Origin: JAICLK01 sp963742655
GTDB taxonomy: Bacteria > Patescibacteriota > Saccharimonadia > Saccharimonadales > UBA4665
DNA: 64,000 nucleotides
Assembly: GCA_963742655.1 (NCBI GenBank)
Contig: CAVUMM010000008.1
Span: 310,001-374,000, forward strand
Direction of reading: 5' to 3'
Shown here: piece by piece, positions 34,233-42,687 of the stretch
How the letters are laid out: each line of letters opens with the position of its first letter
Position numbering within the stretch: position 1 is the stretch's first letter
Notes under the pieces: generated by a model
Seen by the model: the letters and a program-made list of their open reading frames with translations, nothing else
Database searches by the model: none
Told to the model about the DNA's origin: nothing
Program-made: the position numbers and the translations under genes

Positions 34233-34790
34233 TTACTTAGTGCCGACGATGCCAACGAGCTTGGTTTGCGCGGTTATGTGGCCTTGGATGGCTTGCTCAA
34301 GCGATTTACGGTCTGAACCGGCTGGGAGATCAAGCTTTTTATCGAGTGCGTACAAATCAAATATGTAACGATGAGTCCCTGATGGCGGGCAGGGGCCGCC
34401 GTAGCCGGTATTACCAAAGCTAGTCGTGCCTTGAGTCGCGCTATCAGGCACTTTTCCTTCGTCAAATGATTGAGTATTTGGATTGATATTCCAAACAGTC
34501 CAGTGTAGCCAATCCCCGTTCGGCGCGTCCGGGTCGTGCAGGACGAGTGCCAAGCTTGCTGCATTATGAGGAACCCCGCCGATGGTGAGCGGCGGGCTGA
34601 TGTTTTTTCCTTTGCAGGTATATAATTCGGGAATTTCGCCGTTTTCGGCAAATGCCGGACTGTCGAGTTTGAATTGGCTGTCCGGTTGCATGGTAACCTC
34701 CGTGGGTGCTTTGACTGTTCGTGTAATGACGAACACTGTCGCTATTAACGCGATCAGTATGAATCCGGCAATAATCGCAGATTTTTTCAT
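34233..34790 (-). CDS. YbhB/YbcL-family PEBP-like protein, membrane-anchored
   Basis: This 185-residue protein has an N-terminal anchor (IIAGFILIALIATVFVI). A phosphatidylethanolamine-binding-protein fold follows, with ALVLHDPDAPNGDWLHW, GYGGPCPPSGTHRY and the C-terminal helix. The DPDxP and GxHR motifs line the anion-binding pocket in PEBPs. Bacterial versions have no settled role. It converges with maf, with two bases between the stops. Confidence 0.9.
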   Translation of the reverse strand: MKKSAIIAGFILIALIATVFVITRTVKAPTEVTMQPDSQFKLDSPAFAENGEIPELYTCKGKNISPPLTIGGVPHNAASLALVLHDPDAPNGDWLHWTVWNINPNTQSFDEGKVPDSATQGTTSFGNTGYGGPCPPSGTHRYIFDLYALDKKLDLPAGSDRKSLEQAIQGHITAQTKLVGIVGTK

Positions 34791-34805
34791 ACCTCTACCA
34801 TTCCA

Positions 34806-36014
34806 TCATGCTTTTTCCTGATTGTCTGTAAAGAATTTGATATCGCTTAATTCCGGCGGCATGAATCCGGCTTCGTGACGAAAGCCGGACTGCCACTCAT
34901 AATCCTTCTGATAGCCAAGGTCTTTCATTAATTTTGTGGACGCATTGCGCAAGTGCAGCGGCACTGGCAAGTCGGGATTGTCGCGTACCGCGGACTGGGC
35001 GGCCGACATGGCGTTGGCGATTCCGCGCGATTTTTTAGTTTTGGCCAAAACAGTTGCGCAATGGTACAGATTATATTGGCATTCCGGCATGCCGATGCGC
35101 TCTACAGCCTGAAACGTGGCAACGGCAAGGTTCAGTGCGGCGGAAGCTGCTAGGCCGACGTCCTCGCTGGCAAAAATCACCATCCGCCGGGCGATGAACT
35201 TGGGATCTTCGCCAGCTTGCAAGATTCGTGCCAAATAATAGAGCGCGGCCGTAGCGTCGGACCCGCGCATCGATTTGATAAACGCGCTGATAAGGTTGTA
35301 ATGGTTTTCGCCGGCCTTGTCATAACCGGGCACACGCTTCTGTGCGGCCGTTTCGACGATTGCCGCCGTAATCGTTCCTTTGGCAAGCTGCAGCGCAAGC
35401 TCCAGGTTGCCGAGCGCAACTCGGGCGTCGCCGCCAGACAGTTCGGCCAGCAGATCAACGCTTTTGGCCGGCAAACGTTTGGCCGCCAGTTTTTCAGCCT
35501 TGGCCGCCAGTTTAATAATTTTGATGACGTCTGCTTTGGTGAGCGGCTCCAGCACCAGCACCCGTGAGCGTGAAAGTAAAGGGTTGATGACTTCAAAGCT
35601 GGGGTTTTCAGTCGTAGCGCCAATCAGCACGATCGTGCCATCTTCTACATACGGCAAAAAAGCATCCTGCTGCGCCTTATTGAATCGATGAATTTCGTCC
35701 ACGAACAAAATGGTGCGCATGCCTAATCGATGGTTGGCCTGGGCCTGTTTGACGACATCGGTCACATCGGCCTTTTTGGCTGTCACTGCGCTTAGCTCGA
35801 TAAACTCGGCGTCCGTTTCCTGGGCGATAATTCGTGCTAAGGTAGTCTTGCCGCTGCCCGGCGGCCCCCACAATATCAAACTGGTCGGCTGCTGTTTGGA
35901 AATGATTTCACGGATAATCTTACCGGCGCCGACCAAGTGTTCCTGCCCGACAATGTCGCCGAGTTTCATCGGCCGCATTCGTTCGGCGAGGGGTCTGGTG
36001 TCCGGCAAACTCAT
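34806..36014 (-). CDS. rarA: Replication-associated recombination protein A (AAA+ ATPase)
   Basis: This 402-residue AAA+ ATPase opens RPLAERMRPMKLGDIVGQEHL, as RarA/MgsA does, with Walker A GPPGSGKTT, Walker B TILFVDEIHRF, sensor 1 GATTENPSF and the C-terminal MgsA tetramerisation domain (KSMRGSDATAALYYLARILQAGEDPKFIARR). It acts at stalled forks. TACAAT lies 7 nt before the ATG (36022-36027), so it is probably leaderless. Confidence 0.95.
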   Translation of the reverse strand: MSLPDTRPLAERMRPMKLGDIVGQEHLVGAGKIIREIISKQQPTSLILWGPPGSGKTTLARIIAQETDAEFIELSAVTAKKADVTDVVKQAQANHRLGMRTILFVDEIHRFNKAQQDAFLPYVEDGTIVLIGATTENPSFEVINPLLSRSRVLVLEPLTKADVIKIIKLAAKAEKLAAKRLPAKSVDLLAELSGGDARVALGNLELALQLAKGTITAAIVETAAQKRVPGYDKAGENHYNLISAFIKSMRGSDATAALYYLARILQAGEDPKFIARRMVIFASEDVGLAASAALNLAVATFQAVERIGMPECQYNLYHCATVLAKTKKSRGIANAMSAAQSAVRDNPDLPVPLHLRNASTKLMKDLGYQKDYEWQSGFRHEAGFMPPELSDIKFFTDNQEKA

Positions 36015-36021
36015 AAGAGTT

Positions 36022-36027
36022 ATTGTA
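36022..36027 (-). promoter_or_regulatory. -10 box TACAAT of rarA
   Basis: TACAAT on the minus strand ends 7 nt before the ATG at 36014. No Shine-Dalgarno sequence is present. Confidence 0.5.
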
Positions 36028-36047
36028 GCATCGCCCTTTAAAGCAGT

Positions 36048-37661
36048 TTATAGATAAGTTGAAGAGACGGGAACAGAATCGCTGTCTTTGGTCAGGCTGC
36101 GAAGCGACAAATCGCCCAAACGACTGTAGATTGACGTTCCGCTGCTTCCAGCCATCATTGCTTCGATACGAGCTGTATGGTGCGTAAGTATCGATGCTTG
36201 GCTTGGTCTGTTGGCTAAACTTCTCCAGAGTGGATGTAAAATATTCATAAACTTTACAAGTCGCGTGTGGTCAACCAAATTGAATTGATTCAGGGCTTCA
36301 AGTATGCTGAGCCGAGCATCAACTTCCGAAGCGGCGTCCCGCCACGGCCGCGGTGCGAGTAGTTCCGAGACATGCTCTCTGACCTCATCCGCGCCGTACA
36401 GAGCTGCGGGTCCGGATTCCGGCCGCGCTTGCAACCATGATTGTAAGTCCCTGGCGTTTTGCAGGTAAGACTGCAGCGTAGCGTCTTGGCCGGGATCGTA
36501 AACCCGCCTGTCAGCGTTAGTGCTTTGGTGCAGCGCCATCCAAAATGCAGTTGGATTAAATGCGTCTTCACCGCCGGCATCGGCACAGGTGGATTCGTAT
36601 AACGCGTGAATTTTCCTGGGAATATCGATTCTGTCGATGGTCAACAAATCATCCAAATCGGCTGGGCTATGTATTTCCGGATTACGGTGCCACAATACCA
36701 GTCGGAAAAGCTCCGGTTTTGCCCAACGAAGCGTTTGCAAGACAGCACTCGAACGCACACTGTCCCAGTCCGCATGCTCGACTGCTCGGCGGAATGACTC
36801 ATCAGCACGCGAGTCATCGGCTATAGCCAGTATAGCCGCGGCTTCCAGTCTTTCGGGGCGATATATTGCTCTCGATCGCATTTGCCTTAAGTGTTTTCTT
36901 TCCGCATCGGTAATCGCTTGAGCATTAGCTTTATATACGAGAAGACGCCTGTCGTCTTGCAGGCTGGCATATTCCCAAAAACCGGCTTGTCCGCAAATAT
37001 CGGCAAAAATAACGCGTTCGCCCTCCGCCGCTTGATCAAATATAAATATATCGTTCTCACTCATTCCCTCGACGATACCCGGGATGGCCATAAAGCCAAC
37101 CCCGAATTTCGGATAGGCTTCACGCATCATTCTTTTCATTCGCAAATTGCGTGATCCCGGGTTGGCAATCCCTGATCCAACCATTCCAACTGCGATTTCC
37201 GCGTTCAGGCGTGCCAGATTTAACTTGATAGTTTCGGCCATTTCCTGAGTCGAATTGGCTTGTTCGGGCTCCAAAGATCCAATGTTTTTCCACCACCAAT
37301 CCAGCACCATACTTTTTGAAAACGTTGTCAACGCCTTGGGTTGACGAGCTTGTAAGATCCTTACTTTCATTAATAGATGGCACTGATCAACCAACGTCGT
37401 GTGGCGCAATGCCATTTCGGCTAAATCAGCATCGTCAATGCGGATCGCGTGATCGACGAGCCAGCAATTCAAAGCGGCAAAGTTTGCATATCGTTCGGGT
37501 TCATTTGGCGCAGCTTGCTCGTAAAAGCCGCGAGCATCAGTCAGGGCATCATGAGCCGCGGCACTGTCCTCAGTCTGTTCAAGTTGCCGATCAAACCATG
37601 CGAGAATGCGTTCATGGGCAGCCATGCTTGCTTCCGGCTGAGACATCGGATCGTTTTCCAT
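36048..37661 (-). CDS. Large orphan cytoplasmic protein, unknown
   Basis: This 537-residue protein is mostly helical and acidic, with many Asp, Glu, Ala and Leu and no signal peptide or membrane helix. No known motif is recognised. Parts look like helical-repeat or TPR-type packing (AAHDALTDARGFYEQAAPNEPERYA), and a hydrophobic core segment (VGFMAIPGIVEGMSENDIFIFD) may be a catalytic or ligand domain. Starts further upstream would give a Phe-rich leader, so I take the ATG at 37661, with TACGAT 7 nt before it. Style and gene setting resemble the orphans at 39692 and 60507. Confidence 0.6.
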   Translation of the reverse strand: MENDPMSQPEASMAAHERILAWFDRQLEQTEDSAAAHDALTDARGFYEQAAPNEPERYANFAALNCWLVDHAIRIDDADLAEMALRHTTLVDQCHLLMKVRILQARQPKALTTFSKSMVLDWWWKNIGSLEPEQANSTQEMAETIKLNLARLNAEIAVGMVGSGIANPGSRNLRMKRMMREAYPKFGVGFMAIPGIVEGMSENDIFIFDQAAEGERVIFADICGQAGFWEYASLQDDRRLLVYKANAQAITDAERKHLRQMRSRAIYRPERLEAAAILAIADDSRADESFRRAVEHADWDSVRSSAVLQTLRWAKPELFRLVLWHRNPEIHSPADLDDLLTIDRIDIPRKIHALYESTCADAGGEDAFNPTAFWMALHQSTNADRRVYDPGQDATLQSYLQNARDLQSWLQARPESGPAALYGADEVREHVSELLAPRPWRDAASEVDARLSILEALNQFNLVDHTRLVKFMNILHPLWRSLANRPSQASILTHHTARIEAMMAGSSGTSIYSRLGDLSLRSLTKDSDSVPVSSTYL

Positions 37662-37812
37662 ATAAGTTATCGTACGATGCTTTATTGTAAAAAACAAAAA
37701 TATGTCGAAGAAAGTAATATAAATCATTTCATTTCATGCAGAAGCATAGCTGCTGTGTATATTGTGTATCTTAAGTAGCTTAAGAGGTATGTCGCCTGTT
37801 ATTATTCAGGGT

Positions 37813-38829
37813 ATGATCATGCAGCGTTCGGGCTTCCGGCCTTTTAGATTGTCGTTGCTCATTACGATCCTCGGCCTGGCAGGCGTGGGCTTTGGCATGG
37901 GCCTGGACGCGGCTCTGGTGGCATTAATCCTTATCGCTGTCGAAATAACATTCAGTTTCGATAACGCAATTATCAATGCGAAAGTACTGAACCGGCTTTC
38001 GGTGTTTTGGCATAAACTTTTTCTGACGGTCGGCGTGGTTATCGCCATTTTTGGTATGCGGATATTGTTCCCGATCGTCATAGTCGCGGCGGCAGCGAAT
38101 CTTAGTATTAGCAACGTACTTCATTTGGCACTGCATGATCCGAATCTGTACGCGGAAAAGCTTAACCAGGCGCACGTCAGTATCGCGGCTTTCGGCGGAG
38201 CGTTTTTGTTGACGCTCGCGCTGCAATTTTTTCTGGACGGCAACCGTGAAGAGCTGTGGTTGGAGCGTCTCGAGCGTGCGCTGCATAATCTGTCCAAAGT
38301 ATGGCTGGCGCCGCCGCTGGCGTTCATCGCCGTCCTGATAGTTGCATTTCTGCCGGCAAATCAACATCAACACGAAACACTTGTCGCGGGCACATTCGGA
38401 GTCGCGGTCTACAGCGCTATGCAGCTATTGAACTTCGCAGTTAGCCGAGTACAGCGGGCAAGTGAGCGGTCCGATGGGGTTCAGCATGGCGTGGCTGCGT
38501 TGATATTGTTCATTTATTTGCAGATTCTGGATGCCAGTTTTTCGTTCGACAGTGTCATCGGCGCGTTTGCCATTACGGACAAAATCGTGCTAATCGCAGT
38601 CGGCCTGGGCATCGGGGCGCTGTGGGTACGTTCATTAACCGTGTACATCGTGCAGGAGAAAGTGTTGAGCACCTATAAATATCTCGACCACGGCGCGCAT
38701 TATGCCATTCTGGTGTTGGCCGTCATTCTGTTGATAAGCGTCATCGTCAATGTGCCGGATATGATTGCCGGCGTGATGGGGTTGGCGATTATCGGCGCGT
38801 CACTCGCGGCGTCAAAAAAAGCTGTCTAG
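37813..38829 (+). CDS. DUF475-family membrane protein (TerC-like)
   Basis: This 338-residue integral membrane protein has eight or nine helices. The motif EITFSFDNAIINAKVL appears in the first third and LDASFSFDSVIGAFAIT in the second; these paired Asp-containing helices are the mark of DUF475/TerC-type proteins. The family is linked to metal-ion export or tellurite resistance in some members, but the DUF475 group itself is uncharacterised. TATTAT lies 7 nt upstream of the ATG at 37813. Confidence 0.88.
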   Translation: MIMQRSGFRPFRLSLLITILGLAGVGFGMGLDAALVALILIAVEITFSFDNAIINAKVLNRLSVFWHKLFLTVGVVIAIFGMRILFPIVIVAAAANLSISNVLHLALHDPNLYAEKLNQAHVSIAAFGGAFLLTLALQFFLDGNREELWLERLERALHNLSKVWLAPPLAFIAVLIVAFLPANQHQHETLVAGTFGVAVYSAMQLLNFAVSRVQRASERSDGVQHGVAALILFIYLQILDASFSFDSVIGAFAITDKIVLIAVGLGIGALWVRSLTVYIVQEKVLSTYKYLDHGAHYAILVLAVILLISVIVNVPDMIAGVMGLAIIGASLAASKKAV

Positions 38830-38842
38830 CGCATTTACTTTA

Positions 38843-38848
38843 TATAAT
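38843..38848 (+). promoter_or_regulatory. -10 box TATAAT, leaderless hydrolase gene
   Basis: A consensus TATAAT ends 7 nt before the ATG at 38856; the gap to the previous stop is only 26 bases. Confidence 0.55.
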
Positions 38849-38855
38849 AGATGAA

Positions 38856-39662
38856 ATGAACCAACGCTTGAGTATTTTTTGGCACCGTACCCTGAGGCGC
38901 CCATACCGGCTTAAAATTTCCATCGACCAGGGGCAGGGAACTTCGGTCTTGTTGTTGCATGGGTTGGGGTCATCTGGCTCAACATGGCACCATCTTGCTA
39001 CTTTACTCGAACACGTTCCAGCCCGTTTGATTGCATTTGACTTGCTTGGCTTTGGCGCATCACCAAATCCTTCGTGGTCAGATTATTCGGTTGATGACCA
39101 TGCCAGAGCCGTTATCGCTAGCCTTAATAAATCTCATATAAAGCAACCGGTCGTGTTAGTTGGGCATTCCATGGGCTGTCTGGTCGCCGTGCATATCGCA
39201 CGCCTGAAGCCCAAACTTGTTAAGAAACTTATTCTATACGAAATGCCGCTGTATGAAGGTTTGCCGGACACCCGCCGTTACCGCTGGCAGCGTGATTTGT
39301 ACTACAAGATGTACGCGCGTGTGTTGCGGCATCCAAACTATAGCACCGCCAATGCACGTGTCATTCAAAAGATTGCGGCCCAGTTGGCGGGGTTTGCCAT
39401 TACGCCGGAAACCTGGCACCCGTTCGTACGCAGCCTGGAAAATACTATCATGAAGCAGACGACGTTGGTGGATCTTAAGCGTTTGAACGTGCCAACCGAA
39501 ATTATTTACGGGTCACTAGATGTGGTCGTAATCCGTGGTAAGCCAAAACAGATTTTCGGCGACCAGACCCCGCATATAAAAACTCATATCATTACCGACA
39601 CGCACGGAGTGTCGCCGCGAGCCAGCAAATATCTGGCAAAACGAATCCAACAGGGGCTTTAA
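38856..39662 (+). CDS. Alpha/beta-fold hydrolase
   Basis: This 268-residue hydrolase has the oxyanion LLLHGLGSSGSTW, the nucleophile elbow VGHSMGCLVAVH (Ser), an acidic residue in YGSLDVVV and the catalytic His in DTHGVSPRAS. The lid region is short. Substrate unknown; esters or lactones are typical for this fold. It is cytoplasmic, with no signal peptide. Confidence 0.88.
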   Translation: MNQRLSIFWHRTLRRPYRLKISIDQGQGTSVLLLHGLGSSGSTWHHLATLLEHVPARLIAFDLLGFGASPNPSWSDYSVDDHARAVIASLNKSHIKQPVVLVGHSMGCLVAVHIARLKPKLVKKLILYEMPLYEGLPDTRRYRWQRDLYYKMYARVLRHPNYSTANARVIQKIAAQLAGFAITPETWHPFVRSLENTIMKQTTLVDLKRLNVPTEIIYGSLDVVVIRGKPKQIFGDQTPHIKTHIITDTHGVSPRASKYLAKRIQQGL

Positions 39663-39691
39663 GAGCAAATAGTACAAATAAGGGCATGCAT

Positions 39692-40615
39692 CTAAATTTG
39701 TCCGGCTTCGGCCATCGAATTCACGACGCCACTCCAAAACATTTTTGCATGGCCTTGCGTCATGAGCAGCGGGCAGCCAATTCGTGGACCGGGCATTTCT
39801 GCGGGAACTGCACCGATTGTCCCGAACGTTTCATCCGGAAAATCTTCAACCCGGTGTAATAGTCTGATTTTGCCATTGTCGAGCGTCCTATAAATATCTG
39901 TTCTAATGTCGCCGGCACGTATCGTAAAAGTATGACGATGGCCAGCGTACCCTTCACCTAAATAACCACCGGCAAACATTTCTAGCATACTAAGCTCTAA
40001 TCCGGAGACACTAATTATCGGATTTGTGCTGTCGGAAATGTTGGCAACCTTTTCGCGTCCTGTAAATCCCCCTGCCTCAGCATGTCTGTTCATGCCTAAT
40101 GCTAAACGAATGCTTTGCGTGGCGGCATTTTGAGCGTCACCCCTTAATCCATCCATGAAGCCTTGCTGAATTCCCATAGAGTGCATGCGTACAGCCCACA
40201 GTCCAAGCAAAGTGTTAATATTTCGATCTTGAACGTTTTCGACAGGCCCGATTATCCTAAGCATGCTGTCCCACAATGTATCAGACCATGTTGCTTGCAG
40301 ATCATGCCATGTACTTCTATCTCTAGCTGTGGCTTCGCGAGGTTGATTATTCCTATAACGTACTAGTCTCGGCACCCCATTACTCATGGGCTCGTCGAAT
40401 GTTGCTTCGATAACGCGTGCTACAAATTTCCCAAAGTGACCATACAATTCAGATTTTTGAGAAGCTGCAAGCTCCACTACAGATCTGGATCGAGGCGGTG
40501 CAGCTAAAGCTTGCTGCATCCAAAGAACATCGGGTTGGCGTCCCAAAAAAGCAGCGGGTACGCTGCTGATTTGCACGGCTTCACGGCGTGCAATCGAACT
40601 TTGTGGACGTGACAT
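39692..40615 (-). CDS. Orphan cytoplasmic protein, unknown
   Basis: This 307-residue soluble protein has an Arg/Ser-rich, probably disordered N-terminus (MSRPQSSIARREAVQ). A helical middle follows, then a C-terminal beta-rich domain (GYAGHRHTFTIRAGDIRTDIYRTLDNGKI). No known family or catalytic motif is recognised. TATAAT lies 7 nt before the ATG (40623-40628), a strong leaderless start; a longer reading from 40678 would pass through that box. Confidence 0.6.
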   Translation of the reverse strand: MSRPQSSIARREAVQISSVPAAFLGRQPDVLWMQQALAAPPRSRSVVELAASQKSELYGHFGKFVARVIEATFDEPMSNGVPRLVRYRNNQPREATARDRSTWHDLQATWSDTLWDSMLRIIGPVENVQDRNINTLLGLWAVRMHSMGIQQGFMDGLRGDAQNAATQSIRLALGMNRHAEAGGFTGREKVANISDSTNPIISVSGLELSMLEMFAGGYLGEGYAGHRHTFTIRAGDIRTDIYRTLDNGKIRLLHRVEDFPDETFGTIGAVPAEMPGPRIGCPLLMTQGHAKMFWSGVVNSMAEAGQI

Positions 40616-40622
40616 TATTGAT

Positions 40623-40628
40623 ATTATA
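40623..40628 (-). promoter_or_regulatory. -10 box TATAAT of the 39692 orphan gene
   Basis: A perfect TATAAT on the minus strand ends 7 nt before the ATG at 40615, with no ribosome site. Confidence 0.55.
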
Positions 40629-40749
40629 AAACAAAAATGCACATAAGCTTTAAAATTTACTATGTGGATTAACGGCATATGCCCAAAAATACTTGCAAAT
40701 TAATTTGCGCAAGCATAAGCTATTAGTGGGAAGTGTGAGGCTTCCTGAT

Positions 40750-40773
40750 GACCCAGGTCTCAAACCCTGGGTC
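40750..40773. terminator. Strong hairpin in the gap before the L,D-transpeptidase gene
   Basis: GACCCAGG pairs with CCTGGGTC around an eight-base loop, followed by TTT. A second small hairpin (GGAAG/CTTCC, about 40731-40747) precedes it. It lies between two divergent genes, so it ends neither in the obvious direction; it may instead be a small RNA or leader element. Weak T-tail. Confidence 0.35.
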
Positions 40774-40841
40774 TTTAGGTTTCTTGGAATCGTATAAATC
40801 GTCCTGAAAGAGCAGCCTAGCGGCGAATCACTGATTTTCGG

Positions 40842-40847
40842 TATACT
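40842..40847 (+). promoter_or_regulatory. -10 box TATACT
   Basis: TATACT ends 9 nt before the ATG at 40857. A CATACT directly abuts the ATG. Confidence 0.45.
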
Positions 40848-40856
40848 ACTCATACT

Positions 40857-41570
40857 ATGCGACTAAAACGACAACCAGCCCGCCGGATATACGTGCATCA
40901 CGCGCATTACGCATCGGCGGCCAAGCCGACCGGCCAGAGAACCCGACGTTGGCTTGATAAAAAACTGCTGGTTGCTGCAATATTGGTCGTGATAGTCTTG
41001 GGTGGCATTGCTTTTATCAAACTAACACGTGCGTCATCGCCGGCTTCTGACAAAACAATAGGCACTACGGCAGCGAAATCAGAATCAAATCAATCAGCCT
41101 CGAATCCCGCCCCAGTGCCGAAAAAAACCGCGTCAGCCGTAAATTATTGCCAAGCTAACACATTGCAGAATCTTATCGTCGTAAGTATTGGCAAACGCCA
41201 CCTGTGGGCCTGCCAAACCACCAGAACGGTCTACGATTCCGCGGTTGTGACCGGCATGGAAAATTTGCCGGCCGATCTGACACCCACCGGCACGTATCAT
41301 ATATATAGCAAGCAGACGAAGCTTTACTTGAATGGCTCGGACAGCACGGGCAGCTGGCACGATTATGTGTATTACTGGATGCCGTTTCTAAGCAATCAAT
41401 ACGGCGTGTACGGCTTTCACGATGCGACCTGGCGCAAACCCGGAGACTTTGGCAATATCAGCCCGTACACGTCAAACGCCTCGCATGGTTGTGTCGAAAC
41501 GCCGCTGGCCACGGCTAAATGGTTATACAATTGGGCGCCGGTCGGCACTGCGGTGTCAATACAGAGTTAA
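40857..41570 (+). CDS. L,D-transpeptidase (YkuD domain)
   Basis: This 237-residue protein has a basic N-terminus and one membrane helix (LLVAAILVVIVLGGIAF). A Ser/Ala-rich linker follows, then a YkuD domain with YGVYGFHDATW and the catalytic SHGCVETP (Cys). L,D-transpeptidases make 3-3 peptidoglycan cross-links or attach proteins to the wall. It supports a real cell wall in this organism. All active-site residues are present. Confidence 0.93.
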   Translation: MRLKRQPARRIYVHHAHYASAAKPTGQRTRRWLDKKLLVAAILVVIVLGGIAFIKLTRASSPASDKTIGTTAAKSESNQSASNPAPVPKKTASAVNYCQANTLQNLIVVSIGKRHLWACQTTRTVYDSAVVTGMENLPADLTPTGTYHIYSKQTKLYLNGSDSTGSWHDYVYYWMPFLSNQYGVYGFHDATWRKPGDFGNISPYTSNASHGCVETPLATAKWLYNWAPVGTAVSIQS

Positions 41571-41584
41571 GCGTTAGAATCTGA

Positions 41585-41590
41585 TACACT
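41585..41590 (+). promoter_or_regulatory. -10 box TACACT of rmuC
   Basis: TACACT ends 7 nt before the ATG at 41598; a TAGAAT box lies at about 41575-41580. Confidence 0.4.
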
Positions 41591-41597
41591 GATACTT

Positions 41598-42680
41598 ATG
41601 ATTTTTGCGGTGATTTTTTTGGTGCTTGTTGTGTTGCTGTTGGTTGCTTTTATTATTTGGCTGAACCATCAGGCGCCAAAGCAGGATACTGGTTCAGCTT
41701 TGCTTCTCAAAGAAGACCTGACGAAAATCAGCGATGACATCACTAAACTTAAAGATGGACTGAACACGCAGATCACCGAGCGCATGGACAAAAATCAGGA
41801 ACTGATGCGCGAAAGTATCATGAAGCAGTTCACGGCCAGCAGCCGGCTTATCACCGAGGTGACAGAACGGCTGACCAAACTCGACGAAACCAACAAACGG
41901 GTGGTAAACGTCGCCGACGAGCTGAAAGTCCTGCAAAACGTCCTGCAAAACCCCAAACAACGCGGCGTGCTTGGTGAATATTACTTAAGCCAGGTGCTGG
42001 AGAACGTATTGCCGCCGGACCGGTTCAAACTGCAGTACAAATTCCGGAACGGCGAGATCGCCGACGCGGTGATAGTGCTGGAAAAAGGTAAATTATTGCC
42101 GGTGGATTCCAAATTCAGCCTCGAGAATTACAATCGCCTTCTGGAGGCCACAGACAAACTGGCGCGCGAAGAACTGGCCAAGGACTTCAAAAACGATCTG
42201 AAAAAACGCATCGACGAAACAGCCAAATATATCCGGCCGAGTGAAAGCACGATGGACTACGCTTTCATGTTCATTCCTTCCGAGGCGATTTATTACGATT
42301 TGCTGGTAAACAAAGTCGGTTTGACCAATACGAGTGCGCGTGATCTGATCGAATACGCGTTCCGCGAAAAAAATGTGATTATCGTAAGCCCCACGACGTT
42401 CATGGCGTACTTGCAAACGGTTTTGCAAGGTTTGCGCGGCCTGCAAATCGAAGAACAAGCTAAGGAAATCCAGCAGAGAGTCGGCGAACTCGGCCGGCAC
42501 ATCGTGACGTACGAAGGTTTGATGCAAAAACTCGGCGGAAGCTTAGGCACGACAGTAAATCATTTCAATAATGCCCATAAAGAACTGAAAAAAGTCGACA
42601 AAGACGTGGTTCGCATAGCAAGCAAAGCGGCCAACGTCGAACCGATAGCATTAGATAAGCCAAGTCTTGATGAAAGCTAA
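41598..42680 (+). CDS. rmuC: DNA recombination protein RmuC homologue
   Basis: This 360-residue protein has an N-terminal membrane helix and a long coiled coil (about residues 40-110). The RmuC nuclease-like domain follows, with QRGVLGEYYLSQVLENVLP, LLPVDSKFSLENYNRL and the FIPSEAIYYDLL motif. RmuC limits inversions at short repeats; its biochemistry is poorly known. It converges with the next gene, with seven bases between stops. Confidence 0.92.
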   Translation: MIFAVIFLVLVVLLLVAFIIWLNHQAPKQDTGSALLLKEDLTKISDDITKLKDGLNTQITERMDKNQELMRESIMKQFTASSRLITEVTERLTKLDETNKRVVNVADELKVLQNVLQNPKQRGVLGEYYLSQVLENVLPPDRFKLQYKFRNGEIADAVIVLEKGKLLPVDSKFSLENYNRLLEATDKLAREELAKDFKNDLKKRIDETAKYIRPSESTMDYAFMFIPSEAIYYDLLVNKVGLTNTSARDLIEYAFREKNVIIVSPTTFMAYLQTVLQGLRGLQIEEQAKEIQQRVGELGRHIVTYEGLMQKLGGSLGTTVNHFNNAHKELKKVDKDVVRIASKAANVEPIALDKPSLDES

Positions 42681-42687
42681 TTCAGGA

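Noticed and set aside
35177..35691. Open frames on both strands inside rarA
   Set aside because: rarA is a clear full-length AAA+ gene; the others have no start signals and odd composition.
40731..40773. A possible tRNA or small RNA in the gap before the L,D-transpeptidase gene
   Set aside because: Two simple hairpins are present but no T-loop, anticodon arm or CCA, so only a hairpin is annotated.
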